64,000 nt of DNA, taken from Blastococcus saxobsidens DD2 (lineage in GTDB: Bacteria > Actinomycetota > Actinomycetes > Mycobacteriales > Geodermatophilaceae). Where the stretch lies: contig NC_016943.1 in assembly GCF_000284015.1 (NCBI RefSeq), positions 1,839,541 to 1,903,540 of the forward strand, written 5' to 3'. Both the position numbers and the translations under genes were made by a program. The notes beneath the pieces were generated by a model. That model searched no databases, was not told where the DNA came from, and worked only from the letters and a program-made list of their open reading frames with translations. The number at the start of each line of letters is the position of its first letter. Positions within the stretch are counted from its first letter, which is position 1. Shown one piece after another: positions 48,097-57,074 of this stretch.

Positions 48097-49295
48097 GCGG
48101 TCACCTCCGGGTAGAGCCGGGCGATCGGGTCGCCGGCGTCGACGAGGTCGCCCTCGTGCACCAGCCACTCGGCCAGCACGCCGTCGTAGGCGGCGGAGAC
48201 GTTGACCTCTTCCCGCCGGCCGCGGATGCAGCCCAGCGGCGTGCCCGCGGGCAGGTGCGTGCCCTCGGCGACGTCGGCCGGGCTGACCGTGCCCCGGGCG
48301 GGGGCGACGACCATCCGCCAGTCGGGCAGGTGCTCGGCCTCGGAGCGGCCGCGCTCGGCCTCGATCAGCGCCCGCGCGTGGCCGAGGTCGGCCGGGCTGC
48401 CGACGGCGAGCACCTCGATGCCCGCCCCCTTCCACTCGCGCTTGGCCAGCCCCGCCAGCGCCCCGGCGGGAGGCAGCTCGATCACGGCGGTGACGCCGAG
48501 CTCGCGCATGGTGGCCAGGCAGGAGTCGAAGCACACCGGGCTGGTGACCTGGCTGACCAGGCGGGCCAGCGCCTCGCTGCCGGAGTCGACGGCGGCGCCG
48601 TCGGCGTTGGAGAGCAGCAGCCGGCTGGGGTCGGCCGGACGTAGTCCACCGACCAGACCCTCGAGCTCCTCGCGCGCCGGGGCCATGTGCTCGGTGTGGA
48701 AGGCGCCGGCGACCGGCAGCGGCATGACGCGGGCCTTGGCCGGTGGGTCGGTTTTGAGCGCATCGAGCCCGTCCAGGGGCCCGGCGGCGACGATCTGGCC
48801 GGCCCCGTTCCTGTTCGCCGGGGTCAGCCCGTGGCGGCCGATGGCGGCGAGGACCTCGTCGGGGTCGCCGCCCAGGACGGCGGACATCCCGGTGGGTGTG
48901 CGGGCGCACGCGGCGGCCATGGCCCGCCCGCGGACGGCGGTGAGCGCGATCGCCGCCTCGACGGACAGCACGCCGGCCAGCGCGGCGGCGGTGAGCTCGC
49001 CGACGCTGTGCCCGGTGATGACGACGTCCCGGCCGGCCTGCGGCGTGTGGGCGACCGGCCCGGGAAGACCGCCCAGCTCGCGAGCGACGAAGAGGCTCAT
49101 CGCGACGACGAGCGGCTGGGTGACGGCGGTGTCCTTGATCGCCTCGGCGTCGCCGGTCGTGCCCAGGGTCAGCAGGTCGGCACCCGCGATGGCCCCGGCC
49201 CACCGGAAGAACGGCTCCGCGCCGGGCAGGTCGAGCCAGTCGGTGAGCATCCCGGGCTTCTGGGCCCCCTGACCAGGGGCGAGGACGGCGAGCAC
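48093..49295 (-). CDS. fabD: Malonyl-CoA:ACP transacylase with C-terminal biotinyl-like domain
   Basis: The first 310 or so residues are FabD: Ala-Pro-Gly-Gln-Gly-Ala-Gln-Lys-Pro-Gly at the start, Gly-His-Ser-Val-Gly-Glu with the active serine, and Gly-Ala-Phe-His-Thr-Glu-His-Met with the histidine. It moves malonyl groups from CoA to ACP. About 70 further residues form a biotinyl/lipoyl-like barrel (Val-Ala-Pro-Ala-Arg-Gly-Thr-Val ... Gly-Asp-Leu-Val-Asp-Ala-Gly-Asp-Pro-Ile), but the usual Met-Lys-Met hairpin is Arg-Arg-Glu-Glu-Val, without lysine. The length of 400 is well above the usual 310. GTG 49295 matches the normal FabD start, though its ribosome site is very close. Confidence 0.9.
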   Translation of the reverse strand: MLAVLAPGQGAQKPGMLTDWLDLPGAEPFFRWAGAIAGADLLTLGTTGDAEAIKDTAVTQPLVVAMSLFVARELGGLPGPVAHTPQAGRDVVITGHSVGELTAAALAGVLSVEAAIALTAVRGRAMAAACARTPTGMSAVLGGDPDEVLAAIGRHGLTPANRNGAGQIVAAGPLDGLDALKTDPPAKARVMPLPVAGAFHTEHMAPAREELEGLVGGLRPADPSRLLLSNADGAAVDSGSEALARLVSQVTSPVCFDSCLATMRELGVTAVIELPPAGALAGLAKREWKGAGIEVLAVGSPADLGHARALIEAERGRSEAEHLPDWRMVVAPARGTVSPADVAEGTHLPAGTPLGCIRGRREEVNVSAAYDGVLAEWLVHEGDLVDAGDPIARLYPEVTA

Positions 49296-49362
49296 CTCCT
49301 CACCGTGCCAGTGATCACCGTGTCCCGCGGCGAGATCGACTACGAAAGGACACCGCTGATCT

Positions 49363-49379
49363 TTGGAGGATTCCTCCAA
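49363..49379. promoter_or_regulatory. Perfect 17-bp palindrome, candidate FasR operator
   Basis: TTGGAGGA-T-TCCTCCAA lies in the 164-bp gap between fasR and fabD, 68 bp before the fabD start. FasR activates the fab operon in other actinobacteria by binding upstream of fabD, so this is the most likely target. Confidence 0.6.
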
Positions 49380-49459
49380 CTCGCGCCCGTGTTCGACGCC
49401 GTCACCGCTCACTCAGTGGTGGGAACCGCACGCCTCGCCCGCGGAGGACGGCCGCCGGC

Positions 49460-50638
49460 TCAGTGCCAGAGCGACCGGTCGCGGTCGAGGGCGGCCAGCA
49501 CGAGGGCGACCTGCAGGGTCCAGCTGCCACGCGGATCGGTCGCCGACAGCCCGGTCAGTTCGGCGGCGCGCTTGAGCCGGTACCGCACGGTGTTGGGGTG
49601 CACGAAGATCGCCCGCGCGCTCGCCTCCAGGTTGCCGCCGCTGTTGAGCACCGCCTGCACGGTCTCCAGCACCCCGCCGCCGGCCGAGCGCAACGGGGCG
49701 GCCACCTGCTCCTGCAGGGCGGCGCGGGCCAGCGGGTCCCCGTCGAGCGCGCGCTCGGCGAGCAACGCGTCGGCGGCGACCGGGCGGGGGGCCTCGGGCC
49801 AGGCGCGCGCCGCCCGCAGCCCGGCGAGCGCCGCCGCCGCCGAGACCGCAGCCCGGCCCAGCCCGTCCACGACCGGGCCGGTGACGACCGGTCCGTCGCC
49901 GAACTCGTCGCTGATCCGCTCCGCCACGACCTCGAGGTCGCCGGTGCCGCCCAGCACCACCACCAGCTGCTCGGCGTGCACGCCGACCAGCACGTCGCAG
50001 CGCAGGCCCCGCGCCGTGCGGCGCACGGGGCCGTGCGGGTCGTCGACCCCGGACGGGGTCGCCCCGACGACGACGAGGGCGAGCGTGCCGGCCGCCCAGC
50101 CGAGCGCCGCCGCCCGCCCGGAGAGCTCGTCGGACCGTTCGCCACGCACCAGGGCGTCGACGACCAGCGCCTCCAGGCGCGCGTCCCAGGCCCCCCGGCT
50201 CTCGGCGAAGCTGGCGTAGACGTGCGCGGTGGCGAAGGCGACCTCCCGGCTGAACTGCAGGACCGCTAGCCGCAGGTCCTCCTCCTCCCCGGGCGCGGCC
50301 ACGGATGCCACGCGCTCCTCGACCACCTCGACGGTGACCTTGATCAGGTCCACCGTCTGCTTGAGGGCCACCGCCCGGACCAGCTCCCGGGGGGCCGCGC
50401 CGAACACCTCGCCGGTGAGCCGGGGCGGACGGCCGGGGCTGCGGCACCACTCGACCAGGGACGCGATGCCGGCCTGCGCCACGAGCGTCACCCACGACCG
50501 CTGGTCGGCCGGCATGGCCCGGAACCAGGGCAGGTCCTCGTCCATCCGGGCGACGGCCTGGGTGGCCAACGACCCGGACGCGCGCTCCAGCCGCCGGAGC
50601 GTGGCATCGCTCGGCGGGCGGTTGGTCACCCGGCTCAC
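49460..50638 (-). CDS. fasR: PucR-family transcriptional regulator of fatty-acid synthesis
   Basis: The 392-residue regulator has a ligand or GGDEF-like middle and a C-terminal PucR helix-turn-helix: Ser-Gly-Gly-Asn-Leu-Glu-Ala-Ser-Ala-Arg, His-Pro-Asn-Thr-Val-Arg-Tyr-Arg-Leu-Lys-Arg. The position directly before fabD-fabH-acpP-fabF matches FasR of Streptomyces and Mycobacterium, which switches on the operon and responds to long-chain acyl-CoA. GTG 50638 is the start. Same strand as the operon, with its own gap and palindrome in between. Confidence 0.92.
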   Translation of the reverse strand: MSRVTNRPPSDATLRRLERASGSLATQAVARMDEDLPWFRAMPADQRSWVTLVAQAGIASLVEWCRSPGRPPRLTGEVFGAAPRELVRAVALKQTVDLIKVTVEVVEERVASVAAPGEEEDLRLAVLQFSREVAFATAHVYASFAESRGAWDARLEALVVDALVRGERSDELSGRAAALGWAAGTLALVVVGATPSGVDDPHGPVRRTARGLRCDVLVGVHAEQLVVVLGGTGDLEVVAERISDEFGDGPVVTGPVVDGLGRAAVSAAAALAGLRAARAWPEAPRPVAADALLAERALDGDPLARAALQEQVAAPLRSAGGGVLETVQAVLNSGGNLEASARAIFVHPNTVRYRLKRAAELTGLSATDPRGSWTLQVALVLAALDRDRSLWH

Positions 50639-50720
50639 CCGGTCAGCGTGTCACGCCGTCCTGGGTCGGGGAGAGTGGAGTGGTGGAGGTTCCCCCGGTC
50701 GGCACCCGCGAGACCACCCG

Positions 50721-51272
50721 GTGACCGGTCTGGAGTCCCGGGTCGTCCTCGCCCCCGAGGACGGCTCCCTGGGTCCGCTGCTGCGGATCGCGGACGACCG
50801 GCTGGCTCCCGGCGCCGGCTACGGCCGGCACGAGCACCGTGCGGTCGACGTGGTCGCGGTCGTGCTCGCCGGGACGCTGATCCACCGGTGGGCGGCCGGC
50901 GCGAAGTTGACCGCGGGCGACGTCGCGGTGCTGCGCGCGGGGGAGGGGCTGGCCCACGACGAGGTGGCCGGCAGCGAGGGCGCGTGGGTGCTGCAGTGCT
51001 ATCTGCGCAGCGCCGCCCCCGGGGCCCCGGCGGCGCACGCCGTGCACCGGGTGGCCGGCGGGTGGGTGGACCTCGGCCGCGCGGACGCCCGCCTGTGGAT
51101 GCAGCGCACCGCGGCCGCCGGCGAGCTGACCCCGCCCCCCGGAACGGTGCTCGTCGCCGACGCCGCCGGGGTGCGCCGGGCCGGCGGCGGGCCGGTGCGC
51201 GTGGACGGGGCGGCGAGCATCCTGGTCTGGCAGCTCGATGCGGAGCGGCCCGACTGGGCGCGGAACTGGTGA
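50721..51272 (+). CDS. Pirin-like cupin protein
   Basis: The 183-residue protein has the pirin/cupin beta-barrel motif: Gly-Arg-His-Glu-His-Arg-Ala-Val-Asp, Val-Leu-Ala-Gly-Thr-Leu, and Leu-Arg-Ala-Gly-Glu-Gly-Leu-Ala-His-Asp-Glu. The His/Glu set normally binds Fe(II). Some pirins have quercetinase activity, others bind regulators. It is divergent from fasR with 82 bp between. The GTG 50721 start lacks a close ribosome site. Confidence 0.82.
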   Translation: MTGLESRVVLAPEDGSLGPLLRIADDRLAPGAGYGRHEHRAVDVVAVVLAGTLIHRWAAGAKLTAGDVAVLRAGEGLAHDEVAGSEGAWVLQCYLRSAAPGAPAAHAVHRVAGGWVDLGRADARLWMQRTAAAGELTPPPGTVLVADAAGVRRAGGGPVRVDGAASILVWQLDAERPDWARNW

Positions 51273-51356
51273 AGGAGTCCTTCCTGCCCACCTTTCGCGG
51301 GCTCGCCGGCGGTGCCCTGGACGGGGCCGGCCGCAGATCCGTGTGACATTGGAGGC

Positions 51357-52562
51357 ATGCCGACCAGCCCCTCCGATCTGCTCGCCGCTGCGTACTCCGA
51401 CGCCGACCGCACCATCGAGCTGCGCCGGCAGCTGCACCGCAACCCGGAGATCGGCCTGCACCTCCCGCGCACCCAGGCCACCGTCCTCGAGGCGTTCGCC
51501 GAGCTGCCGATCGAGGTGACCACCGGCACCACCACCAGCTCCGTCGTCGGGGTGCTGCGGGGTGCCCGCCCGGGGCCCACCTACCTGCTGCGCGGCGACA
51601 TGGACGCCCTCCCCGTGCACGAGGACACCGGCCTGCCCTTCGCCTCGCAGGTGCCGGGGGCGATGCACGCCTGCGGGCACGACACCCACGTGGCGATGCT
51701 GGTGGGCGCAGCCCGATTGCTCGCGGCGCGGCGGGAGGCACTGGCCGGGCAGGTCGTCTTCATGGTCCAGCCGGGGGAGGAGGGCTTCCACGGCGCGCGC
51801 TACATGCTCGAGGAAGGGCTGCTCGACGTCGTCCCGGAGGCGCCGGTCAGCGGGGCGTTCGCGCTGCACGTCTCGTCCACGCTGCCCAGCGGCACGGTCA
51901 ACGTCCGCCCCGGGCCGATGATGGCCGCCGCGGACCAGTGGCGGATGACCCTGCGTGGCCGCGGCGGGCACGCCTCCGAGCCGCACGCGGCCGCCGACCC
52001 GATCCCGGTGGCCGCCGAGATCGTGCTGGCGCTGCAGTCGATGGTCACCCGCCGGGTCGACGTCTTCGACCCGGCCGTGGTCACCGTCGCCCACATCGAG
52101 GCCGGCTCCACCAACAACGTCATCCCCGACACCGCCTACCTGGAGGGAACGATCCGGACCCTGTCACCGGAACGCCGGGCGGACGTCGTCGCCTCGGTGG
52201 AACGGGTGGCCGGTCACGTCGCGGCCGCGCACGAGATGGCGCTGCACTGGGAGCACATCGAGGGCTACCCGGTGACGATGAACGACCCGGGCGTGGCCGC
52301 CCAGGTGCTGGAGACGGCGGCCGAGCTGCTGGGCCGCCAGGCGGCGGTGCTCATGCCCGCCCCGCTGATGGGCGCCGAGGACTTCTCCTACGTGCTGCAG
52401 CGGGTGCCCGGTGTCATGGCGTGGCTCGGTGCCCGGCCGCCCGGCGTCGACCCGGCCACGGCGCCGCCCAATCACTCCAACCTCGTGGTCTTCGACGAGG
52501 AGCCGCTGCCGGCCGGCGTGGCGCTCTACGCGCAGATGGCGCTGCAGGCGCTGTCCGGCTGA
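51357..52562 (+). CDS. M20 family metallopeptidase/amidohydrolase
   Basis: The 401-residue zinc enzyme of the hippurate/N-acyl-amino-acid hydrolase type has Arg-Arg-Gln-Leu-His-Arg-Asn-Pro-Glu near the start, the metal ligands in Arg-Gly-Asp-Met-Asp-Ala-Leu and His-Ala-Cys-Gly-His-Asp-Thr-His, Gln-Pro-Gly-Glu-Glu, and a final His in Pro-Pro-Asn-His-Ser. It should remove acyl groups from amino acids or similar amides. ATG 51357 has TTGGAGG at the right spacing. Confidence 0.92.
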   Translation: MPTSPSDLLAAAYSDADRTIELRRQLHRNPEIGLHLPRTQATVLEAFAELPIEVTTGTTTSSVVGVLRGARPGPTYLLRGDMDALPVHEDTGLPFASQVPGAMHACGHDTHVAMLVGAARLLAARREALAGQVVFMVQPGEEGFHGARYMLEEGLLDVVPEAPVSGAFALHVSSTLPSGTVNVRPGPMMAAADQWRMTLRGRGGHASEPHAAADPIPVAAEIVLALQSMVTRRVDVFDPAVVTVAHIEAGSTNNVIPDTAYLEGTIRTLSPERRADVVASVERVAGHVAAAHEMALHWEHIEGYPVTMNDPGVAAQVLETAAELLGRQAAVLMPAPLMGAEDFSYVLQRVPGVMAWLGARPPGVDPATAPPNHSNLVVFDEEPLPAGVALYAQMALQALSG

Positions 52563-52580
52563 GACACCGGTCCCGCCCAC

Positions 52581-52640
52581 GGCATAGGAAGCTATACCTA
52601 CGGTTCGGGTCCCGATTCCGTAGGCAAAGCCTCCTATGCC
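52581..52640. repeat. 60-bp imperfect inverted repeat between convergent genes
   Basis: GGCATAGGA...CCTACGG faces CCGTAGG...TCCTATGCC with a 14-base loop; the stem has two mismatched patches. It lies between the M20 gene and aceE, both ending here, and is less GC-rich than its surroundings. It may be a two-way terminator or a mobile palindromic repeat. Confidence 0.7.
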
Positions 52641-52652
52641 TGGGGGCGGGGG

Positions 52653-55469
52653 TCAGGTCGCGGGGCTGGGGTCCGACCGCTCCTCGGCCGGCGCCGCCTG
52701 CACGTCCCGCACCTGGTACTTCTCCACGGCCTGACGGACGACGGAACGCTCCACCTGCCCCTCGTCGGCCAGCGACGCCAGCGTGCGGACCACGATGGAC
52801 TCCGCGTCGACGTGGAAGTGCCGGCGCAGGGCCGGGCGGGTGTCGGACAGGCCGAAGCCGTCGGTACCCAGCGTCGACATGCCGCCCGGCACGTACGGCG
52901 CGATCAGGTCGGGGACGGCGCGCATCCAGTCCGACACCGCCACCACCGGGCCCACGGTTTCCTGCAGGCGCGAGGTCACGAACGGGACGCGCGGCTCCTC
53001 CTCCGGGTGCAGGAGGTTCCACTCGGCGCACTCGTCGGCCTGCCGGCGCAGCTCGGTCCACGAGGTCACCGACCAGACATCGGCCGAGACCCCCCAGTCG
53101 TCGGCCAGCAGTTCCTGGGCCCGCAGCGCCCACGGCAGCGCGACGCCGGAGGCCAGCACCTGCGCCTTGACCTCGCCGGCCGCGCCGTCGTCGGCCCGCG
53201 GGCCCTCCGCGTAGCGGTACATGCCGGCGAGGAGCGCCTGCACGTCCAGGCCCTCGGGCTCGGCCGGCTGGTTGAACGGCTCGTTGTAGACGGTCAGGTA
53301 GTACATGACGTCCGGCGACCGGTGGCCGCCCAGGGGCGAGCCGGGGTCCTGGCCGTACATGCGCACCAGGGCGTCCTTGGTGATGTGCGCGACCTCGAAG
53401 GAGAACGCCGGGTCGTAGGAGACCACCGCCGGGTTGGTGTGCGCCAGGAGCAGCGAGTGCCCGTCCTCGTGCTGCAGCCCCTCGCCGTTCAGCGTCGTCC
53501 GCCCGGCCGTGGCACCCAGCAGGAAACCGCGGGCCATCTGGTCACCGGCGGCCCAGATCGAGTCGCCGGTGCGCTGGAACCCGAACATCGAGTAGAAGAT
53601 GTAGATCGGGATCATCGGTTCGCCGTGCGTGGCGTACGAGCTGCCGGCGGCGGTGAACGAGGCCACCGACCCGGCCTCGTTGATCCCCTCGTGCAGGATC
53701 ACGCCCTGCTCGGACTCCTTGTACGTGAGCATCAGTTCGCGGTCGACCGAGGTGTAGCGCTGGCCGGCCGGGTTGTAGATCTTCTGCGTCGGGAACAGGG
53801 AATCCATCCCGAACGTCCGTGCCTCGTCCGGGATGATCGGCACGAAGCGCGGACCCAGCTCGGAGTCCTTGAACAGCTCCTTGAGCAGGCGGACGAACGC
53901 CATCGTCGTCGCCACCTCCTGCTTCCCCGACCCGCGGCGCAGCACCTCGAGCGCCTTGTCGTCGGGCGCCTTGAGCGTCTTGAACTCCGAGCGCCGCCGC
54001 GGCACCGCCCCGCCCAGCGCCCGGCGCCGCTCGAGCATGTACTGCATCTCGTCGGAGTCGGGGTCGGGCTTGTAGTACGGCGGCAGGGTCTTGTCCAGCG
54101 CGTCGTCCGGGATCGGGAGGTAGAGCCGGTCGCGGAAGTCGGCGAGGTCCTCCGCGGTCAGCTTCTTCATCTGGTGGGTGCTGTTGCGGCCCTCGAAGTG
54201 GCTGCCCAGCGTCCAGCCCTTGATGGTCTTGGCGAGGATCACCGTCGGCTGGCCCTTGTGATCGATGGCGGCCTTGTAGGCGGCGTAGACCTTGCGGTAG
54301 TCGTGCCCGCCGCGGGCGAGGTCCCAGACCTCCTTGTCGCTCATCCCCTCCACGAGCTTGCGGGTGCGGGGGTCCCGACCGAAGAAGTGCTCCCGGACGA
54401 AGGCGCCGTCCTCGGCCTTGTAGGTCTGGTAGTCGCCGTCGGGCGTGGTGTTCATCAGGTTGACCAGCGCACCGTCGCGGTCGGCGGCCAGCAGCTTGTC
54501 CCACCCGCGGCCCCAGATCACCTTGATGACGTTCCAGCCGGCGCCCCGGAAGAACGACTCGAGCTCCTGGATGACCTTGCCGTTGCCGCGGACCGGGCCG
54601 TCGAGCCGCTGCAGGTTGCAGTTGACGACGAAGGTGAGGTTGTCCAGCTCCTCACGGGCCGCCAGGCCGATGACGCCCAGCGACTCGGGCTCGTCCATCT
54701 CGCCGTCGCCGAGGAAGGCCCAGACGTGCTGGTCGGAGGTGTCCTTGATGCCGCGGGCGTGCAGGTAGCGGTTGAACCGGGCCTGGTAGACGGCGTTCAT
54801 CGGCCCCAGGCCCATGGAGACGGTGGGGAACTCCCAGAAGTCCGGCATGAGCCGCGGATGCGGATAGGACGACAGCCCGCCGCCGGGGTGGCTGACCTCC
54901 TGGCGGAAGCCGTCGAGCTGGTGCTCGGTCAGCCGGCCCTCGAGGAAGGCGCGGGCGTAGATGCCCGGGGAGGCGTGGCCCTGGAAGTAGATCTGGTCGC
55001 CACCGCCGGGGTGGTCCTTGCCGCGGAAGAAGTGGTTGAAGCCGACCTCGTACAGCGAGGCCGAGGAGGCGTAGGAGGAGATGTGCCCGCCGACGCCGAT
55101 GCCGGGGCGCTGCGCCCGGTGCACCATGATCGCGGCGTTCCAGCGGATGTAGGCGCGGATCCGCCGCTCGACGTGCTCGTCGCCCGGGAACCACGGCTCC
55201 TGCTCGGGCGGGATGGTGTTGATGTAGTCGGTGCTGCGCAGGGCGGGCACGCCCACCTGCTGCTCGCGGCTGCGCTGCAGCATGCGGAGCATCAGGTACC
55301 GGGCCCGGTTCCGGCCGGCGTGGTCGACGACGGCGTCGAGGGACTCCAGCCACTCCTGCGTCTCGTCGGGGTCGGTGTCGACCAGCTGACTGGGGAGCCC
55401 GTCGGTGATGACCGCGCGGGCCTGTCCTGCCCGGGCGGGGTCGCCGTCCGGCTGCTGCGGTGCGCTCAT
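52653..55469 (-). CDS. aceE: Pyruvate dehydrogenase E1 component, homodimeric
   Basis: The 938-residue thiamine-dependent enzyme decarboxylates pyruvate and passes the acetyl group to the E2 lipoyl arm. The thiamine site is seen in [11 protein letters not shown] (about residue 260), with His-Ile-Ser-Ser-Tyr-Ala-Ser and [10 protein letters not shown] early on and the transketolase-type region [11 protein letters not shown]. The length fits the single-chain AceE of proteobacteria and actinobacteria. ATG 55469 is preferred over a longer frame at 55598. Confidence 0.96.
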   Translation of the reverse strand: MSAPQQPDGDPARAGQARAVITDGLPSQLVDTDPDETQEWLESLDAVVDHAGRNRARYLMLRMLQRSREQQVGVPALRSTDYINTIPPEQEPWFPGDEHVERRIRAYIRWNAAIMVHRAQRPGIGVGGHISSYASSASLYEVGFNHFFRGKDHPGGGDQIYFQGHASPGIYARAFLEGRLTEHQLDGFRQEVSHPGGGLSSYPHPRLMPDFWEFPTVSMGLGPMNAVYQARFNRYLHARGIKDTSDQHVWAFLGDGEMDEPESLGVIGLAAREELDNLTFVVNCNLQRLDGPVRGNGKVIQELESFFRGAGWNVIKVIWGRGWDKLLAADRDGALVNLMNTTPDGDYQTYKAEDGAFVREHFFGRDPRTRKLVEGMSDKEVWDLARGGHDYRKVYAAYKAAIDHKGQPTVILAKTIKGWTLGSHFEGRNSTHQMKKLTAEDLADFRDRLYLPIPDDALDKTLPPYYKPDPDSDEMQYMLERRRALGGAVPRRRSEFKTLKAPDDKALEVLRRGSGKQEVATTMAFVRLLKELFKDSELGPRFVPIIPDEARTFGMDSLFPTQKIYNPAGQRYTSVDRELMLTYKESEQGVILHEGINEAGSVASFTAAGSSYATHGEPMIPIYIFYSMFGFQRTGDSIWAAGDQMARGFLLGATAGRTTLNGEGLQHEDGHSLLLAHTNPAVVSYDPAFSFEVAHITKDALVRMYGQDPGSPLGGHRSPDVMYYLTVYNEPFNQPAEPEGLDVQALLAGMYRYAEGPRADDGAAGEVKAQVLASGVALPWALRAQELLADDWGVSADVWSVTSWTELRRQADECAEWNLLHPEEEPRVPFVTSRLQETVGPVVAVSDWMRAVPDLIAPYVPGGMSTLGTDGFGLSDTRPALRRHFHVDAESIVVRTLASLADEGQVERSVVRQAVEKYQVRDVQAAPAEERSDPSPAT

Positions 55470-55890
55470 GGCCCTATCGTCTACCGCCGACGTAGCCCCC
55501 GTCACCTCTGCTGCCGCTGGATGGAGAACTCGTGTCGCGCCGTGCCGCTCCCGGCGGCGGGCGCGGTGGCCGTACGAGGCTTGCGCCGTGCCGGTCATGG
55601 CCTACGCTTCCGCCTGCGGCGCCGGAACGGACGGCGCCGCCCCGGATGCCCGGCCCTGACGGCCGGGCGGCGGGCGCGTCGGCGGAGCGAGAGGGGTGAC
55701 ATGACCGGGGTGCGGGTGGTTCTCCCGCTGGTCGTGTCCGTCCCCCGCGCGTGCTGGCCCTGCCCCGCCCCGATCTCGTGGCCCGTACGGTCATCGGCGT
55801 GATGCATCCCCGCGCGGTCACCGGCCCGACAGGGCACCATCCATCGCAGACCAGGTCAGCAGAGGATTCACCCATGGAGGAGCAGCAGGG
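55470..55890. other. Divergent promoter region between aceE and DUF3052 gene
   Basis: No gene supported. It should contain promoters for both flanking genes; AGGAGCAGCAGG lies just before ATG 55891. No riboswitch or clear palindrome was seen. Confidence 0.4.
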
Positions 55891-56310
55891 ATGAGCGTCG
55901 ACAGCGCCGGCATGGCGGCCCGGCTGGGCATCAAGCCGGGCATGGTCGTGCAGGAGCTCGGCTGGAGCGAGGACGCCGACGAGGACCTGCGTGACTCCGT
56001 CGTCGAGGTCTCGGGCAGCGAGATGGTGGACGAGGACACCGACGAGGTGGCCGACGTCGTGATCCTGTGGTGGCGGGAGGACGACGGCGACCTGTTCGAC
56101 GCCCTCACCGACGCGCTCACCTCGCTGGCCGACGAGGGCGTGGTCTGGCTGCTCGTGCCGAAGTCCGGCCGCCCCGGCCACGTCGAGCCCGGTGACGTCA
56201 CCGAGGTCGCGCCCACTGCCGGCCTGTCGCAGACCAGCAGCATCTCCGCGGCCAAGGACTGGTCGGGCATCCGCCTGGTCACGCCCAAGGCGGCACGCAG
56301 CCGCCGCTGA
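55891..56310 (+). CDS. DUF3052 family protein
   Basis: The 139-residue acidic actinobacterial protein matches DUF3052 at Gly-Ile-Lys-Pro-Gly-Met-Val-Val-Gln-Glu-Leu-Gly-Trp and at Asp-Val-Val-Ile-Leu-Trp-Trp-Arg-Glu-Asp-Asp-Gly-Asp-Leu. The function is unknown. It sits next to aceE and a peroxiredoxin gene in many actinobacteria, and the same order occurs here. Confidence 0.92.
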   Translation: MSVDSAGMAARLGIKPGMVVQELGWSEDADEDLRDSVVEVSGSEMVDEDTDEVADVVILWWREDDGDLFDALTDALTSLADEGVVWLLVPKSGRPGHVEPGDVTEVAPTAGLSQTSSISAAKDWSGIRLVTPKAARSRR

Positions 56311-56353
56311 CCCGCTTCCCCGCGCGCGGAACCGGTGGGGCACGATCGATCGA

Positions 56354-56815
56354 ATGAGCCTCTCCGTCGGCGATCGCGCCCCCGAGTTCAGCCTCCCCGA
56401 CCAGGACAAGCAGGTCGTCTCGCTTGCCGGCCTGCGCGGCAGGCCCGTGCTGCTGGTCTTCTACCCTTTCGCCTTCTCCGGCATCTGCACCGGGGAGCTG
56501 TGCCAGCTGCGCGACGATCTGGACACCTACACCGACGCCGGGGTGCAGGTGCTCGCGATCAGCACCGACCCCGTCTTCAGCCTCAAGGCGTTCAAGGCGC
56601 AGGAGAACCTCGACTTCCCGCTGCTCTCGGACTTCTGGCCGCACGGCGTCACGGCCCAGACCTACGGCGTCTTCAACGAGAAGGCCGGCATGGCGCTGCG
56701 CGGCACGTTCCTGATCGACGCGGAAGGCGCCGTCGCCTTCGCCGAGGTCAACGCACCCGGCGACGCCCGCCAGCAGACGGGCTGGAAGGACGCGGTCGCG
56801 AAGCTCGCCACCTGA
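56354..56815 (+). CDS. Peroxiredoxin (AhpE/BCP type)
   Basis: This 153-residue thiol peroxidase reduces H2O2 and organic peroxides. The peroxidatic Cys is in Phe-Ala-Phe-Ser-Gly-Ile-Cys-Thr-Gly-Glu-Leu-Cys (about residue 45), with a second Cys five residues later, and Arg-Gly-Thr-Phe-Leu-Ile near the end. It fits actinobacterial AhpE-like one- or two-Cys enzymes. ATG 56354 is the start; the longer frame upstream has no support. It lies 43 bp behind the DUF3052 gene and may share its message. Confidence 0.93.
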   Translation: MSLSVGDRAPEFSLPDQDKQVVSLAGLRGRPVLLVFYPFAFSGICTGELCQLRDDLDTYTDAGVQVLAISTDPVFSLKAFKAQENLDFPLLSDFWPHGVTAQTYGVFNEKAGMALRGTFLIDAEGAVAFAEVNAPGDARQQTGWKDAVAKLAT

Positions 56816-56859
56816 GCGCCGACCGGCCACAGGGCCCGGGGCAATACCCTGGGCCCGCG

Positions 56860-56931
56860 GGGCGCGTAGCTCAGCGGTAGAGCGCTCGCCTTACAAGCGA
56901 GTGGTCGCAGGTTCGAACCCTGCCGCGCCCA
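56860..56931 (+). tRNA. tRNA-Val (TAC)
   Basis: Cloverleaf with acceptor GGGCGCG/CGCGCCC, D-arm GCTC/GAGC, anticodon stem CTCGC/GCGAG with loop CTTACAA, T-loop TTCGAAC, and discriminator A. Anticodon TAC reads valine codons. The terminal CCA is not encoded. No integrase is next to it. Confidence 0.95.
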
Positions 56932-56946
56932 CCCCGTCTCCGCGCC

Positions 56947-57000
56947 AGATGCGGCTGAAGCCGGCCTCGCCGCCGGTCGAGACCGGCTTTCGCCGCATCT
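56947..57000. terminator. Large inverted repeat after tRNA-Val
   Basis: AGATGCGGC (56947-56955) pairs with GCCGCATCT (56992-57000), with an inner stem AAGCCGG/CCGGCTT. Starting 16 bp after the tRNA, it is a likely terminator for the tRNA and perhaps for the convergent channel gene. Confidence 0.7.
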
Positions 57001-57074
57001 CGGTGCCTGGGTCGAGCAGCCCCGCGGCCTTCCGCGCCGCGGTGGACCCCGGCGTCGGCGGCTGAGCCGCCCGT

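Noticed and set aside
52812-55802. 996-codon plus-strand frame opposite aceE
   Set aside because: It is the reverse shadow of aceE, which has all thiamine-enzyme motifs; the plus frame has none.
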